Assembly: GCF_014287585.1 (NCBI RefSeq)
Contig: NZ_JACOOJ010000004.1
Location: 124,001 to 188,000, forward strand
Length of the DNA: 64,000 nt
Source of the DNA: Parabacteroides hominis
GTDB lineage: Bacteria; Bacteroidota; Bacteroidia; Bacteroidales; Tannerellaceae
Direction: 5' to 3'
Shown here: positions 43,087 through 52,714 of the stretch, piece by piece
Position numbering within the stretch: the first letter of the stretch is position 1
Layout of the letters: every line of letters starts with the position of its first letter
The notes under the pieces: generated by a model
Told to the model about the DNA's origin: nothing
The model's database searches: none
What the model saw: only the letters and a program-made list of their open reading frames with translations
Made by a program: the position numbers and the translations under genes

Positions 43087-44436
43087 ATGGCAAATGTGAT
43101 TAAGATTAAAAAGGGTTTAGACATTAATCTGAAGGGCAAAGCCTCGGACGTACTGTTAAACGGAGGGAAAAGCGATAGTTACGCTATCGTTCCCGATTAT
43201 TATAACGGTATTGTACCCAAAGTTGTTGCCAAAGTAGGAGAAAAAGTCAAAGCCGGTTCTGTATTGATGATCGATAAGAACCGCCCGGAGATCAAGTTTG
43301 TTTCGCCAGTCAGTGGCGAAGTAACTGCCGTAAATCGAGGTGAGAAGCGCAAAGTGCTTAGCGTAGTCGTTAAGCCGGAAGCGCAGATCGACTATGAAGA
43401 TTTCGGTAAGAAAAATGTAGCTTCCCTGAAGAGAGAAGAGGTAAAGGAGGCAATTCAGCACGCTGGTATGTGGCCGTTTATCAAACAACGTCCGTACGAC
43501 ATCGTCGCTTCGCCGGCTGACGAACCGCGTGACATCTTTGTTTCTGCATTCTATTCCGCGCCGTTAGCTCCGAACTTCGATTTCATCTTGAAAGGACAGG
43601 AGGCTGATTTTCAGACGGGGTTGGATGCACTTGCAAAACTTACCGACGGTAAGGTGTATGTCGGCATCCGCAAAGGTTCTTCCGTAAGTGCGAAAGGTGT
43701 TGAAACCGTAGAAGTGGAAGGTCCGCATCCTGCTGCTAATGTGGGAGTACAAATTAATCACATCAAGCCTGTCAATAAGGGCGAAGTGGTTTGGACGGTC
43801 AATCCGGCCGACGTGATTGTAATCGGCCGTCTGTTCAATAAGGGGATCGCCGATTTCAGCCGCCTGGTTGTGATAACCGGTTCCGAAACGACAGAGAGAG
43901 GATACGTCAAGGCAATCGCCGGCTGTACGATCGGTAGCCTGGTTGACGGAAAGATCATGAGAGGCAACGAAGATATCCGTATTATCAGCGGTAACGTGTT
44001 GAGCGGTACGAAGGTAATGAAAGACGATTATCTGGGAGCATACGATAACCAGATCACGGTTATTCCGGAAGGCGACGAAACATACGACTTCTTCGGTTGG
44101 GCGACTCCCGGCTTCGGAAAATACAGTGTGAGCCATTCATTCCCGACCTGGTTGACGGGCAAGAACAAGGAATATGTGATAGACGCCCGTATCAAGGGAG
44201 GCAAGCGCGCTATGATCATGTCCAACGAATACGAAAGCGTGTTCCCGATGGACATCATGCCGGAATATCTGCTGAAGGCCATTATCGCATTCGATATCGA
44301 TAAGATGGAAAACCTGGGTATCTATGAAGTGGCGCCCGAAGATTTCGCCCTTTGCGAATTTGTCGATACATCCAAACTCGAAATTCAGAAGATCGTCCGT
44401 AACGGTCTGGATGTGTTATACAAGGAAATGAATTAA
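43087..44436 (+). CDS. nqrA: Na+-translocating NADH:quinone reductase subunit A
   Basis: From the ATG at 43087 (MANVIKIKKGLDINLKG) it is 449 residues, the usual NqrA length. NqrA is a soluble subunit attached to the membrane core and helps quinone access. Landmarks are VSPVSGEVTAVNRGEKRKV (biotinyl-like fold) and MIMSNEYESVFPMDI near the C-terminus. An upstream Met (43039) was rejected because it overlaps the promoter box. It is first of six nqr genes, in canonical order A-B-C-D-E-F. Confidence 0.96.
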   Translation: MANVIKIKKGLDINLKGKASDVLLNGGKSDSYAIVPDYYNGIVPKVVAKVGEKVKAGSVLMIDKNRPEIKFVSPVSGEVTAVNRGEKRKVLSVVVKPEAQIDYEDFGKKNVASLKREEVKEAIQHAGMWPFIKQRPYDIVASPADEPRDIFVSAFYSAPLAPNFDFILKGQEADFQTGLDALAKLTDGKVYVGIRKGSSVSAKGVETVEVEGPHPAANVGVQINHIKPVNKGEVVWTVNPADVIVIGRLFNKGIADFSRLVVITGSETTERGYVKAIAGCTIGSLVDGKIMRGNEDIRIISGNVLSGTKVMKDDYLGAYDNQITVIPEGDETYDFFGWATPGFGKYSVSHSFPTWLTGKNKEYVIDARIKGGKRAMIMSNEYESVFPMDIMPEYLLKAIIAFDIDKMENLGIYEVAPEDFALCEFVDTSKLEIQKIVRNGLDVLYKEMN

Positions 44437-44458
44437 TAACATTAAAAATTAGAATACA

Positions 44459-45661
44459 TTGAAAGCGTTAAGGAATTACCTCGACAAGATTAAGCCTAAC
44501 TTTGAGGAAGGCGGAAAGCTGGCGATGTTCCGTTCTGTTTTTGAAGGTATCGAAACATTCCTGTTTGTTCCGAGCACAACTTCCAAATCAGGCGTACACA
44601 TTCATGACTATATTGACTCGAAGCGCACGATGACCGTTGTCATCATTGCTTTGTTGCCCGCTTTGCTTTTTGGTATGTACAATGTCGGTTATCAGCATAA
44701 CCTTGCAGTAGGGGCTGATCCGGGATTTCTCATGACTTTTATTTTTGGTTTTCTGGCTGTATTGCCTAAAATCATTGTTTCGTATGTGGTAGGTCTGGGT
44801 ATCGAATTTGCTGTTGCCCAGGTTAAGAAGGAAGAAATCCAGGAAGGTTTCCTGGTTTCCGGTATCTTGATCCCGATGATCGTTCCGATCGACACTCCGT
44901 TATGGATGATCGCCGTTGCTACTGCATTCGCTGTTGTTTTTGCTAAGGAAGTATTCGGTGGTACAGGTTATAATGTATTTAATGTAGCGTTGGTTACACG
45001 TGCATTCCTGTTCTTCGCATATCCGGCAGCCATGTCGGGCGACCAGGTGTTTGTTCGTACGGCTGATACGTTCGGTATCGGTGCGGGACAGGTGGTGGAC
45101 GGTTTCTCAGGCGCAACTCCGTTAGGACAGGTTGCTATCGCAGGCAAGGAACTGATCGGCTCGTTCCAGGCCGTCGATGTCCTCGGACATCCGATCTCCA
45201 CATGGGACATGTTCTTAGGACTGATTCCGGGTTCAATCGGCGAAACATCCGTATTGGCAATCCTGATCGGTGCGTTCATCCTGCTTTTCACTAAGATCGC
45301 AAGCTGGAAGACAATGATATCCGTATTTGTGGGTGGCGCAGTGATGTCTCTGATCTTCAATATGATCGGAACAACGGTTGCGATGTGTGTCTCTCCGTTT
45401 GATCATTTGTTCCTGGGCGGTTTCGCATTCGGCGCCGTGTTTATGGCTACCGACCCCGTAACTTCTGCCCGTACGGAAACAGGTAAGTATATCTACGGCT
45501 TCCTGGTAGGAGCTATGGCTATCATTATCCGTGCATTGAATCCGGGTTATCCTGAAGGAATGATGCTCGCTATCCTGTTGATGAATGTATTTGCTCCGCT
45601 GATCGACTACTATGTAGTGGAAGCTAACATCAACCGCAGATTGAAACGTGTAATCAAATAA
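44459..45661 (+). CDS. nqrB: Na+-translocating NADH:quinone reductase subunit B
   Basis: A 400-residue membrane protein of the RnfD/NqrB family, with about ten spans. The covalent FMN attachment site is GFSGATPLGQ with Thr 220. It starts at a TTG (MKALRNYLDKIKPNF), the only start that keeps the conserved N-terminus. Spacing to nqrA is 22 bp. NqrB carries FMN and, with riboflavin, passes electrons to quinone while Na+ moves outward. Confidence 0.96.
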   Translation: MKALRNYLDKIKPNFEEGGKLAMFRSVFEGIETFLFVPSTTSKSGVHIHDYIDSKRTMTVVIIALLPALLFGMYNVGYQHNLAVGADPGFLMTFIFGFLAVLPKIIVSYVVGLGIEFAVAQVKKEEIQEGFLVSGILIPMIVPIDTPLWMIAVATAFAVVFAKEVFGGTGYNVFNVALVTRAFLFFAYPAAMSGDQVFVRTADTFGIGAGQVVDGFSGATPLGQVAIAGKELIGSFQAVDVLGHPISTWDMFLGLIPGSIGETSVLAILIGAFILLFTKIASWKTMISVFVGGAVMSLIFNMIGTTVAMCVSPFDHLFLGGFAFGAVFMATDPVTSARTETGKYIYGFLVGAMAIIIRALNPGYPEGMMLAILLMNVFAPLIDYYVVEANINRRLKRVIK

Positions 45662-45674
45662 AGTAAGAAGGAGT

Positions 45675-46490
45675 ATGGCAAAATATAAATGTAAAGTATG
45701 TGGATATATCCACGAAGGGAATAAAGCTCCGGATGTTTGTCCTATATGTGCAGCTCCTGCTTCTGATTTCGAAGAAGTGAAGGACGAGGCTGCCGCCGCT
45801 AAGAAAGGTATTAACCGGGATAGTAATGTTTATACGGTTGTATATGCTGCGGTAATGGTTGTCTTGGTTGCTGTCGTGTTGGCATTTACTTCACAATCGC
45901 TGAGAAGTTTCCAGCAGAAGAATGAAGAAAACGACAAACGCCAGCAGATTTTGCGTTCTATCAACGTATCGGTATCGGCAAATGAAGCCGAACCCAAATA
46001 TACGGAACTGATCAAAGAAGCATTTTTGGTAAATGAAAACGGTGAAAAGGTGGAAGGTGACGCTTTTGCTGCCGACGTGGTGAAGGCCGCTGCCGAACAC
46101 GAATATCCTGTTTTTGTTGCAAATGTAGATGGCCAACCTAAGTATATCATGGCCTTGCATGGAGCCGGTCTGTGGGGACCGCTGTGGGGATACATCTCTG
46201 TCGACAGTGATAAAAACACCATCTATGGTGCGGACTTCAGCCACCAGGGTGAAACTCCGGGTTTGGGCGCTGAAATTTCAAAGCCTGCATTCAGCAATGA
46301 ATTCAAGGGAAAGAAGCTGTTCATGGATGGCACGTTTAAGTCTGTCGCTGTTGTTAAACCTGGCAAAGGTGTTGCCGGTCAGGATTATGTGGACGGTATT
46401 TCCGGTGGTACAATCACAAGCAAGGGTGTTGATGCAATGTTGTTCAACAGTTTGAGTGGTTATGTCAAGTTTTTAACCTCACAAAATTAA
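45675..46490 (+). CDS. nqrC: NQR subunit C with N-terminal rubredoxin-like domain
   Basis: A 271-residue protein. Residues 1-38 form a rubredoxin-like zinc/iron knuckle pair: KCKVCGY (Cys 6, 9) and VCPICAAP (Cys 22, 25). A linker and the usual NqrC anchor follow (about 50-72, VVYAAVMVVLVAVVLAF), then the periplasmic FMN-binding domain with the covalent site GISGGTITS (Thr 246). Ordinary NqrC lacks the Cys domain. It would lie on the cytosolic side, near NqrF and NqrD/E, and could add a one-iron electron site or a structural role. The rest of the operon is normal, so the subunit should be functional. Confidence 0.93.
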   Translation: MAKYKCKVCGYIHEGNKAPDVCPICAAPASDFEEVKDEAAAAKKGINRDSNVYTVVYAAVMVVLVAVVLAFTSQSLRSFQQKNEENDKRQQILRSINVSVSANEAEPKYTELIKEAFLVNENGEKVEGDAFAADVVKAAAEHEYPVFVANVDGQPKYIMALHGAGLWGPLWGYISVDSDKNTIYGADFSHQGETPGLGAEISKPAFSNEFKGKKLFMDGTFKSVAVVKPGKGVAGQDYVDGISGGTITSKGVDAMLFNSLSGYVKFLTSQN

Positions 46491-46497
46491 GTAGAAG

Positions 46498-47127
46498 ATG
46501 GGATTATTATCGAATAAGAATAAAGAAGTTCTGTTAGGCCCGCTTAGCGCCAACAACCCGGTGATCGTCCAGATGCTGGGTATCTGCTCTGCGTTGGCTG
46601 TGACATCAAAACTGGAGCCGGCTATTGTAATGGGTATTTCAGTAACGGCTGTCGTGGCTTTTGCCAACGTGATTATTTCGTTGATTCGTAACACGATTCC
46701 TAACCGTATCCGTATTATCGTACAGTTGGTTGTTGTGGCTGCGTTGGTGACTATTGTTAGTGAAGTGCTGAAAGCGTTTGCCTATGATGTAAACAAACAG
46801 CTTTCCGTGTTTGTAGGTCTGATCATTACCAACTGTATCCTGATGGGACGCCTGGAAGCTTTCGCGCTGGGCAACGGCCCGTGGGAGTCATTCCTTGACG
46901 GTGTCGGTAACGGTCTGGGATATGCATTGATTCTGGTGATTGTAGGTTTCTTCCGCGAGCTGTTAGGTTCAGGAACACTGTTAGGTTTCCAGGTGATTCC
47001 GCAGGCATTTTACGATTTTGGTTATGTGAACAACGGCTTGATGATTTTGCCGCCGATGGCATTGATCGTGATCGCTGTGATTATTTGGGTTCATCGTGCT
47101 CGTAACAAAGAACTTCAGGAAAATTAA
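46498..47127 (+). CDS. nqrD: Na+-translocating NADH:quinone reductase subunit D
   Basis: A 209-residue protein with six membrane spans of the NqrD/RnfE type. Landmarks are LGICSALAVTSKLEPA and NCILMGRLEAFALGNGPW. With NqrE it binds a [2Fe-2S] cluster in the membrane and forms part of the Na+ channel. It lies 7 bp after nqrC. Confidence 0.96.
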   Translation: MGLLSNKNKEVLLGPLSANNPVIVQMLGICSALAVTSKLEPAIVMGISVTAVVAFANVIISLIRNTIPNRIRIIVQLVVVAALVTIVSEVLKAFAYDVNKQLSVFVGLIITNCILMGRLEAFALGNGPWESFLDGVGNGLGYALILVIVGFFRELLGSGTLLGFQVIPQAFYDFGYVNNGLMILPPMALIVIAVIIWVHRARNKELQEN

Positions 47128-47153
47128 TGCTAAACGATTAAACGAATAATAGA

Positions 47154-47771
47154 ATGGAAGAATTATTAAGCACATTTGTCCGCTCGATTTTTGTAGACAA
47201 CATGATTTTTGCATACTATCTGGGTATGTGTTCTTTCGTGGCTGTTTCCAAGAATGTGAAGACTGCTTTAGGATTAGGTATAGCAGTGACATTCGTTCTC
47301 TTGTGTACACTGCCGATCAACTATATGCTTGAAAATTATGTACTGAAAGAAGGTGCATTGAGCTGGTTAGGGCCGGATTTCGCTAATGTGAATCTGAGCT
47401 TCCTTGCCTTTATCATCTTTATCGCCGTTATTGCCTCCTTTGTGCAATTGGTTGAGATGGTTATCGAGAAGTTTTCTCCTTCTCTATATGCTTCCCTGGG
47501 TATCTTTTTGCCGCTGATCGCTGTAAACTGCGCTATCCTGGGCGGTTCTCTGTTCATGCAACAGAAAGCATTCCCGAATGTAGGTGTTGCGACTGTATAT
47601 GGCTTAGGTTCTGGTATCGGATGGTTGCTGGCTATCGTTGGTATGGCGGCTATTCGTGAAAAACTGGCATATTCGGATATCCCCAAACCGTTGAAAGGTC
47701 TTGGTATTACCTTTATCATTACCGGTTTGATGGGGATGGCCTTCATGTGCTTCTCAGGTCTTAAGATTTAA
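47154..47771 (+). CDS. nqrE: Na+-translocating NADH:quinone reductase subunit E
   Basis: A 205-residue protein with six membrane spans. NqrE/RnfA landmarks are YYLGMCSFVAVSKNVKTALG and AVNCAILGGSLFMQQK, with membrane Cys residues (in MCSF and NCAI) that bind the intramembrane iron-sulphur cluster with NqrD. The spacing to nqrD is 26 bp. Confidence 0.96.
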   Translation: MEELLSTFVRSIFVDNMIFAYYLGMCSFVAVSKNVKTALGLGIAVTFVLLCTLPINYMLENYVLKEGALSWLGPDFANVNLSFLAFIIFIAVIASFVQLVEMVIEKFSPSLYASLGIFLPLIAVNCAILGGSLFMQQKAFPNVGVATVYGLGSGIGWLLAIVGMAAIREKLAYSDIPKPLKGLGITFIITGLMGMAFMCFSGLKI

Positions 47772-47799
47772 GTATTAACGCATTAAATAACAGATAAAG

Positions 47800-49086
47800 A
47801 TGATTTTATTAATGTCGGGCGGACTTACAATCGCAGCCAGTGCAGTTGTTTTCCTGTTGATTACGCTGATCCTGGTAGCTGCACTTTTGTTCGCTAAAGC
47901 AAAATTGGTTCCATCCGGAAATGTGAAACTGGAGGTAAATAAAGAAAAGGAAATAGAAACCCCTATCGGCGGAACGTTGTTAGGCGCTTTGCAGAGTGGC
48001 GGCATCTTCTTGTCTTCTGCTTGTGGTGGTGGTGGTAAATGTGGCCAGTGCCGTGCGCAGGTACTCGAAGGGGGCGGAGAAATCCTGCCGACCGAAAAGG
48101 GCTTCTTCTCTCGTAAACAGGTCAAAGACCATTGGCGTCTGGCATGCCAGTGCAAAGTGAAGGAAGATATGGTTGTTCAGGTTCCGGACGAAGTTTTCGG
48201 CGTGAAGGAATGGGAATGCGAAGTTATCTCCAACAAGAACGTGGCTACTTTCATCAAAGAGTTTATCGTGGCATTGCCTAAGGGCGAACACATGGACTTC
48301 CTGCCGGGTTCTTATGCACAGATCAAGATTCCGGCATACTCGATGGATTACAACAAGGATATCGATAAAGCCCTGATCGGTGATGAATATTTGCCGGCAT
48401 GGGAAAAGTTCGGTTTGTTCACGCTGAAATGTAAGAACGACGAGCCGACTATCCGTGCATATTCTATGGCTAACTATCCTGCTGAAGGCGACCGTATCAT
48501 GTTGACGGTACGTATCGCAACCCCGCCGTTCAAACCGAAACCCGAAGTGGGCTTCCAGGATGTAATGCCGGGTATCGCTTCTTCTTATATCTTTACCCTG
48601 AAACCGGGTGACAAGGTGACGATGAGCGGTCCTTACGGTGATTTCCATCCGATCTTCGACTCGAAGAGAGAGATGATGTGGGTCGGTGGTGGTGCCGGTA
48701 TGGCTCCGCTACGTGCTCAGATCATGCACATGACAAAGACACTCAAGACTACGGACCGCAAGATGTCATACTTCTACGGAGCCCGCGCTCTGAACGAAGT
48801 GTTCTATCTGGAAGACTTCCTGGAAATCGAAAAGGAATTCCCGAACTTCACATTCCATCTGGCGCTCGACCGTCCGGATCCTGTAGCAGATGCAGCAGGC
48901 GTGAAGTACACGGCCGGTTTCGTTCATCAGGTAATCTACGATACATATCTGAAGGATCACGAAGCTCCGGAAGATATCGAATACTACATGTGTGGTCCGG
49001 GCCCGATGTCAAAGGCAGTGGAAAATATGCTGGACAATCTGGGCGTGCCGCGTGAAATGTTGCATTTTGACGACTTCGGCGCATAA
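47800..49086 (+). CDS. nqrF: Na+-translocating NADH:quinone reductase subunit F
   Basis: A 428-residue protein: N-terminal membrane helix (about 8-32), a plant-type [2Fe-2S] domain with CGGGGKCGQC (Cys 75, 81, 84) and a fourth Cys near LACQCKV, then an FAD domain (IRAYSMANYPAE) and an NADH domain (GGGAGMAPLRAQI, YMCGPGPMS). It takes electrons from NADH and feeds them into the complex. It is last in the operon and is followed by a terminator. Confidence 0.97.
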   Translation: MILLMSGGLTIAASAVVFLLITLILVAALLFAKAKLVPSGNVKLEVNKEKEIETPIGGTLLGALQSGGIFLSSACGGGGKCGQCRAQVLEGGGEILPTEKGFFSRKQVKDHWRLACQCKVKEDMVVQVPDEVFGVKEWECEVISNKNVATFIKEFIVALPKGEHMDFLPGSYAQIKIPAYSMDYNKDIDKALIGDEYLPAWEKFGLFTLKCKNDEPTIRAYSMANYPAEGDRIMLTVRIATPPFKPKPEVGFQDVMPGIASSYIFTLKPGDKVTMSGPYGDFHPIFDSKREMMWVGGGAGMAPLRAQIMHMTKTLKTTDRKMSYFYGARALNEVFYLEDFLEIEKEFPNFTFHLALDRPDPVADAAGVKYTAGFVHQVIYDTYLKDHEAPEDIEYYMCGPGPMSKAVENMLDNLGVPREMLHFDDFGA

Positions 49087-49113
49087 CAGGTTATTCGAAC
49101 ATAACAATAATAG

Positions 49114-49152
49114 AATCGGGAAAGGATATTTATTCTTTCCCGATTTTTTTTA
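49114..49152 (+). terminator. Terminator of the nqr operon
   Basis: Stem AATCGGGAAAG / CTTTCCCGATT with an AT-rich loop, followed by a run of T, 28 bp after the nqrF stop. Confidence 0.8.
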
Positions 49153-49313
49153 AACTATTCTATGTATTAGTATGTTATCCTTAAAAATCAAAGGTGAAAG
49201 GCGAGTTGTCACGAAAGAATTACAAAGAAAATACATTTCTTTTGTAATATAGTGCAGCGTTTTGCGTTTTGAATACATCATACTTATATATGATATTAAA
49301 ATTGTAATAGAAT

Positions 49314-49499
49314 ATGAAAGCGTTGATATTATCTTTTTTTGCAGTAATCTTAGGTTATTCGCTCATCTTTGATGAAGGGAAGACAGTTGACCAGCCTGTC
49401 ATAAAGGATAGTAATTCCGTATACGTCGACAGACCGATCAATATGCAAATCTCCGATTCCATCGTGATATACAAGGATCAGACTGCATCCGTTTTGTGA
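49314..49499 (+). CDS. Small hypothetical secreted protein
   Basis: A 61-residue frame with a hydrophobic N-terminus (MKALILSFFAVILGYSLIF) that could be a signal peptide or anchor, and a short polar tail. It lies 160 bp after the nqr terminator with no close neighbours. No family recognised. Confidence 0.45.
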   Translation: MKALILSFFAVILGYSLIFDEGKTVDQPVIKDSNSVYVDRPINMQISDSIVIYKDQTASVL

Positions 49500-49626
49500 A
49501 TTTTAGTTAGAGTTTGTTGTTTACCTGTGTTTTTTAGTATCACTTTATCACACCTCTATCATGCTCTATCATGAAATATCCGTTTCTTTTGGGGAGAAAT
49601 ATATGATCTATTTGGCAAAAAGAAGG

Positions 49627-50076
49627 TTATAGCTCGTTGTATGCGGGTATTCCTTCCAAAAAGGCGTAAGCCTGGTTGTTGTAATCGATTTTGCAGCAAT
49701 AGTGGTTCAAGCCGTTGCTAACGATCAAGTATTCGACACGCAACACCATGTTGTAACGGGCTATCTGGTCAAAAACAGCATTGGTAATGTTTATGTGGGG
49801 AGCTTTATACTCGACAATGACCAAAGGCTCCAGGAAACGGTTATAGGCGACCGTGTCGCAACGTTTGGAGGTTCCGTTCAGTTTGACCAGCACTTCGTTT
49901 GCCAGCAGTTCTTTCGGGTAACTCTTCCGGGTGATCAGATAATTGACAAAATGCTGGCGTACCCATTCTTCGGGAGTCAGGGCCACATATTTTTGCCGTA
50001 CAGGATCGAAGATCGTACGTTTTCCATCTTTTTCTGCTACTTTAGGTACGAAACCGGGTAAGTTTAATGCAAGCAT
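49627..50076 (-). CDS. HsdR N-terminal-like nuclease-domain protein
   Basis: A 149-residue protein matching the stand-alone type I restriction HsdR_N_2 domain. PD-(D/E)xK-type residues appear as KRCDTVAYN (Asp) followed by LVIVEYKAPH (E-x-K). The N-terminal part FDPVRQKYVALTPEEWVRQHFVNYL is also typical. Short HsdR_N proteins are widespread in Bacteroidetes; their role is not clear and no hsdS or hsdM genes are nearby. Its promoter is divergent from that of amn. Confidence 0.85.
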   Translation of the reverse strand: MLALNLPGFVPKVAEKDGKRTIFDPVRQKYVALTPEEWVRQHFVNYLITRKSYPKELLANEVLVKLNGTSKRCDTVAYNRFLEPLVIVEYKAPHINITNAVFDQIARYNMVLRVEYLIVSNGLNHYCCKIDYNNQAYAFLEGIPAYNEL

Positions 50077-50080
50077 TTAT

Positions 50081-50088
50081 TATATTTG
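50081..50088 (+). promoter_or_regulatory. -7 box of amn
   Basis: TATATTTG fits TAnnTTTG, 43 bp before the amn ATG. Confidence 0.4.
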
Positions 50089-50115
50089 TTCTTTTATTCT
50101 GTAAAAATAGACCAT

Positions 50116-50145
50116 CAAAGGTAGTGATTTATGAAAACAAAACAA
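50116..50145 (-). promoter_or_regulatory. Promoter of the HsdR_N gene
   Basis: Minus-strand TACCTTTG (50116-50123) with TTG 19 nt upstream (50143-50145). It overlaps the start of amn, so the two genes have crossing promoters. Confidence 0.55.
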
Positions 50146-50907
50146 GAAATTGTCGAGAATTGGTTGCCGCGCTATACGGAGCGGAAGCTGGAAGACTTCG
50201 ATAAATATATCCTGCTCACCAACTTTACGAAGTATGTGGAGCTGTTTGCCGACCATTTTAACGTGCCGATCCTGGGGCTGAAAAACTCCATGCCGAACGC
50301 ATCGGCCAATGGCATCACGATTATCAATTTCGGGATGGGGAGCGCGAATGCGGCGACAATTATGGATTTGCTATCGGCGATAAAGCCGACGGCCGTGCTT
50401 TTTCTGGGGAAATGCGGAGGATTGAAGAAGGCGAACAACCTGGGAGATTATGTCATGCCGATTGCGGCTATCCGGGGAGAAGGGACTTCGAATGAATACC
50501 TGCCGGCAGAAGTGCCGTCGCTCCCGGCTTTCTCGATGATGCGCGCCATCTCGTCCGCCATACGTGACCGGGGGAAAGACTACTGGACCGGGACCGTCTA
50601 CACGACGAACCGCCGGGTATGGGAATATGACAGTGATTTCAAAAACTATCTTCGCCGTACGCACGCTACCGGTATCGATATGGAGACGGCTACCTTGTTT
50701 ACGGCAGGCTTTGCAAACGAGATCCCGACAGGAGCCTTATTGATGATTTCCGACAAACCGATGGAAGAAACCGGGGTGAAGACGGAAGCCAGCGACCGCG
50801 AGGTGACCCGGAATTTTGCGGAAGAGCATGTGATGTTGGGAGTGGAAGCGCTTCGCCAGATTATTGATAGAAAAAAGACGATCCGTCACATCCGTTTCAG
50901 TTGGTAA
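50131..50907 (+). CDS. amn: AMP nucleosidase
   Basis: A 258-residue nucleoside phosphorylase-fold enzyme that splits AMP to adenine and ribose 5-phosphate. Landmarks are INFGMGSANAATIMDLL, FLGKCGGL, GIDMETATLF and LMISDKPMEETG. This is the short form common in Bacteroidetes rather than the E. coli form with an extra N-terminal domain. It lies 24 bp before holA and may share its transcript. Confidence 0.9.
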   Translation: MKTKQEIVENWLPRYTERKLEDFDKYILLTNFTKYVELFADHFNVPILGLKNSMPNASANGITIINFGMGSANAATIMDLLSAIKPTAVLFLGKCGGLKKANNLGDYVMPIAAIRGEGTSNEYLPAEVPSLPAFSMMRAISSAIRDRGKDYWTGTVYTTNRRVWEYDSDFKNYLRRTHATGIDMETATLFTAGFANEIPTGALLMISDKPMEETGVKTEASDREVTRNFAEEHVMLGVEALRQIIDRKKTIRHIRFSW

Positions 50908-50931
50908 TTTTAATTGAAATCACGCGCAAAT

Positions 50932-51954
50932 ATGGCAAAAAAAGAATATACATACGAAGAAATATGCCGGGATATCGTCGCTAAAAAATTCGCTCCTGTC
51001 TATATAATGATGGGAGAAGAACCGTTTTTTATGGATCGGATAACTGACTTGCTGCTCGAAAATGTATTGGAAGAATCCGAACGGGATTTTAACCAGATTA
51101 TCATGTATGGAGCGGATACGGATGCAGCATCTGTAATTAATGCAGCACGCCGTTTCCCGATGATGTCAAAATATCAGTTAGTGGTTGTCCGGGAAGCTCA
51201 ATTAATTCGTGATATCGAGCTTCTGTCTAACTATGTTAAGAACCCGCTAATGTCGACGGTTCTGGTCATTAATTATAAATATAAAAATCTGGATCGTCGT
51301 AAGACTTTGGCTTCTGCGACCGACAAGATCGGTGTGCTGTTCGAGTCCAAAAAGATTCCCGACTATAAGATGCCGGCTTTTATCACATCATTTATGCAAC
51401 TGCGTTCAGTAGGAATAGATGGGAAGGCGGCTCAGATGCTTTCTGACTTCCTTGGAAACGATTTAAGCCGCCTGAGTAAGGAATTGGACAAGCTGGCATT
51501 AATCCTGCCTGAAAAAGGCGCAAAACGCATCACGCCGGAGTTGGTGGAGCAGAATATCGGAATCAGTAAAGAATACAATAACTTCGAGCTGATAAAGGCG
51601 CTTGCTATGAAAGATGTCTTGAAGGCAAACCGTATTGCCCAGTACTTCGAGAAGAACCCGAAAAGCAATCCGATCCAGATGACCCTTCCTGTATTATTTA
51701 ACTATTTCTCGAATCTTCTGATTTGCTATTATACGAAGGATCGTTCCGAAACCGGCTTGATGACGGCGCTCGGACTTCGGGGGACATTCCAGGTTAAGGA
51801 TTACCTTTTAGGGATGCGAAACTATTCGGCGATGAAAGTGTTTAACCTGATCAGCGATATCCGTATGACGGATGCCCGTTCGAAAGGAGTGGAAAACACT
51901 TCCGTTTCCGATGCCGAGCTTTTAAAGGAATTGCTCTACAAAATCCTGCACTAA
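50932..51954 (+). CDS. holA: DNA polymerase III subunit delta
   Basis: A 340-residue protein from the ATG at 50932. HolA features: APVYIMMGEEPFFMDRITDLL at the start, a AAA+-like core without functional ATP site, and LSRLSKELDKLALIL in the linker. Delta opens the beta sliding clamp in the clamp loader. An upstream Met (50914) is less likely. The gene ends before a strong terminator. Confidence 0.93.
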   Translation: MAKKEYTYEEICRDIVAKKFAPVYIMMGEEPFFMDRITDLLLENVLEESERDFNQIIMYGADTDAASVINAARRFPMMSKYQLVVVREAQLIRDIELLSNYVKNPLMSTVLVINYKYKNLDRRKTLASATDKIGVLFESKKIPDYKMPAFITSFMQLRSVGIDGKAAQMLSDFLGNDLSRLSKELDKLALILPEKGAKRITPELVEQNIGISKEYNNFELIKALAMKDVLKANRIAQYFEKNPKSNPIQMTLPVLFNYFSNLLICYYTKDRSETGLMTALGLRGTFQVKDYLLGMRNYSAMKVFNLISDIRMTDARSKGVENTSVSDAELLKELLYKILH

Positions 51955-52683
51955 AACGATTTTTATACCTAATTAGCCCTAAGAAGAGGCTTTTTATCTG
52001 GAACAATAAAAAAGCTGAACCTGATAAAAAGCCTCTTTTTCTTGTTTTTCAATCCTTTATCTTCAATATTACCCTGCTGAGATTTAAATATTTGTCTTTT
52101 CCTGAATATCTGTTCACAAAAATCACCAAAATGGAAGGGTTAAGGTTTTAGCTGCACAAAAATATATTCGTCCATAAATGGGACAAACGTAAATAGGGAC
52201 ACTTTGTCAGTAAGTAAAATCAAGTCTTTTTAGTAGAGTATTGAATTGTGAACAAAATAGCGTAGATTATAAATGTAAACATGCGTTTTGTATAAAAAAT
52301 AACAGTTTACAATTCTATTTTGTACACAAGCAACAAGGATGAAACATTTGTTTCTGTTTACGTTACTATCTTAAACAAGTAAAAATAATACTTTCATCTC
52401 AGCTTTATATTTTCAGCATAAATACTCATAAACCATCGAATTATACAGAATTATTAATCTAATGCATTAATTTTTCTGCTACATATGTGTACAAATGTGG
52501 CTTAATAGTGGGTTTACTCCTGCTATTTACGTATATAATTATAAGTATAACAATAAGATGCATGTAATAAATGAAGTGATGCTTTAATTTGTTTTTTACA
52601 CTAAAACAATCTGTTTACAATCATACCAAGCACAATTGTTCCCATTAGATACAAAAGTAACAGTTTAAGTTTATATAATTAAA
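51955..52683. other. Long A+T-rich noncoding stretch with nested inverted repeats
   Basis: About 730 bp with no supported gene beyond the terminator at 51984-52043. It contains an outer inverted repeat GTGAACAAAATAG (52248-52260) / CTATTTTGTACAC (52315-52327) and an inner TGTAAAC (52274-52280) / GTTTACA (52305-52311). Further GTTTAC sites lie at 52356 and 52612. It precedes an XRE regulator, so operators or a small RNA are possible. Confidence 0.55.
51984..52043 (+). terminator. Terminator after holA
   Basis: Stem AAGAGGCTTTTTATC / GATAAAAAGCCTCTT with a loop of about 24 nt, then TTTCTTG, 30 bp after the holA stop. Confidence 0.75.
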
Positions 52684-52714
52684 TTGCACAAATGAGAATT
52701 ATAGTGTATATTTG
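52684..52714 (+). promoter_or_regulatory. Promoter of the XRE regulator
   Basis: TTG (52684-52686), 20-nt spacer, TATATTTG (52707-52714): a good Bacteroidetes promoter. GTAAAC near 52746 lies just after it and could be an operator. Confidence 0.6.
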
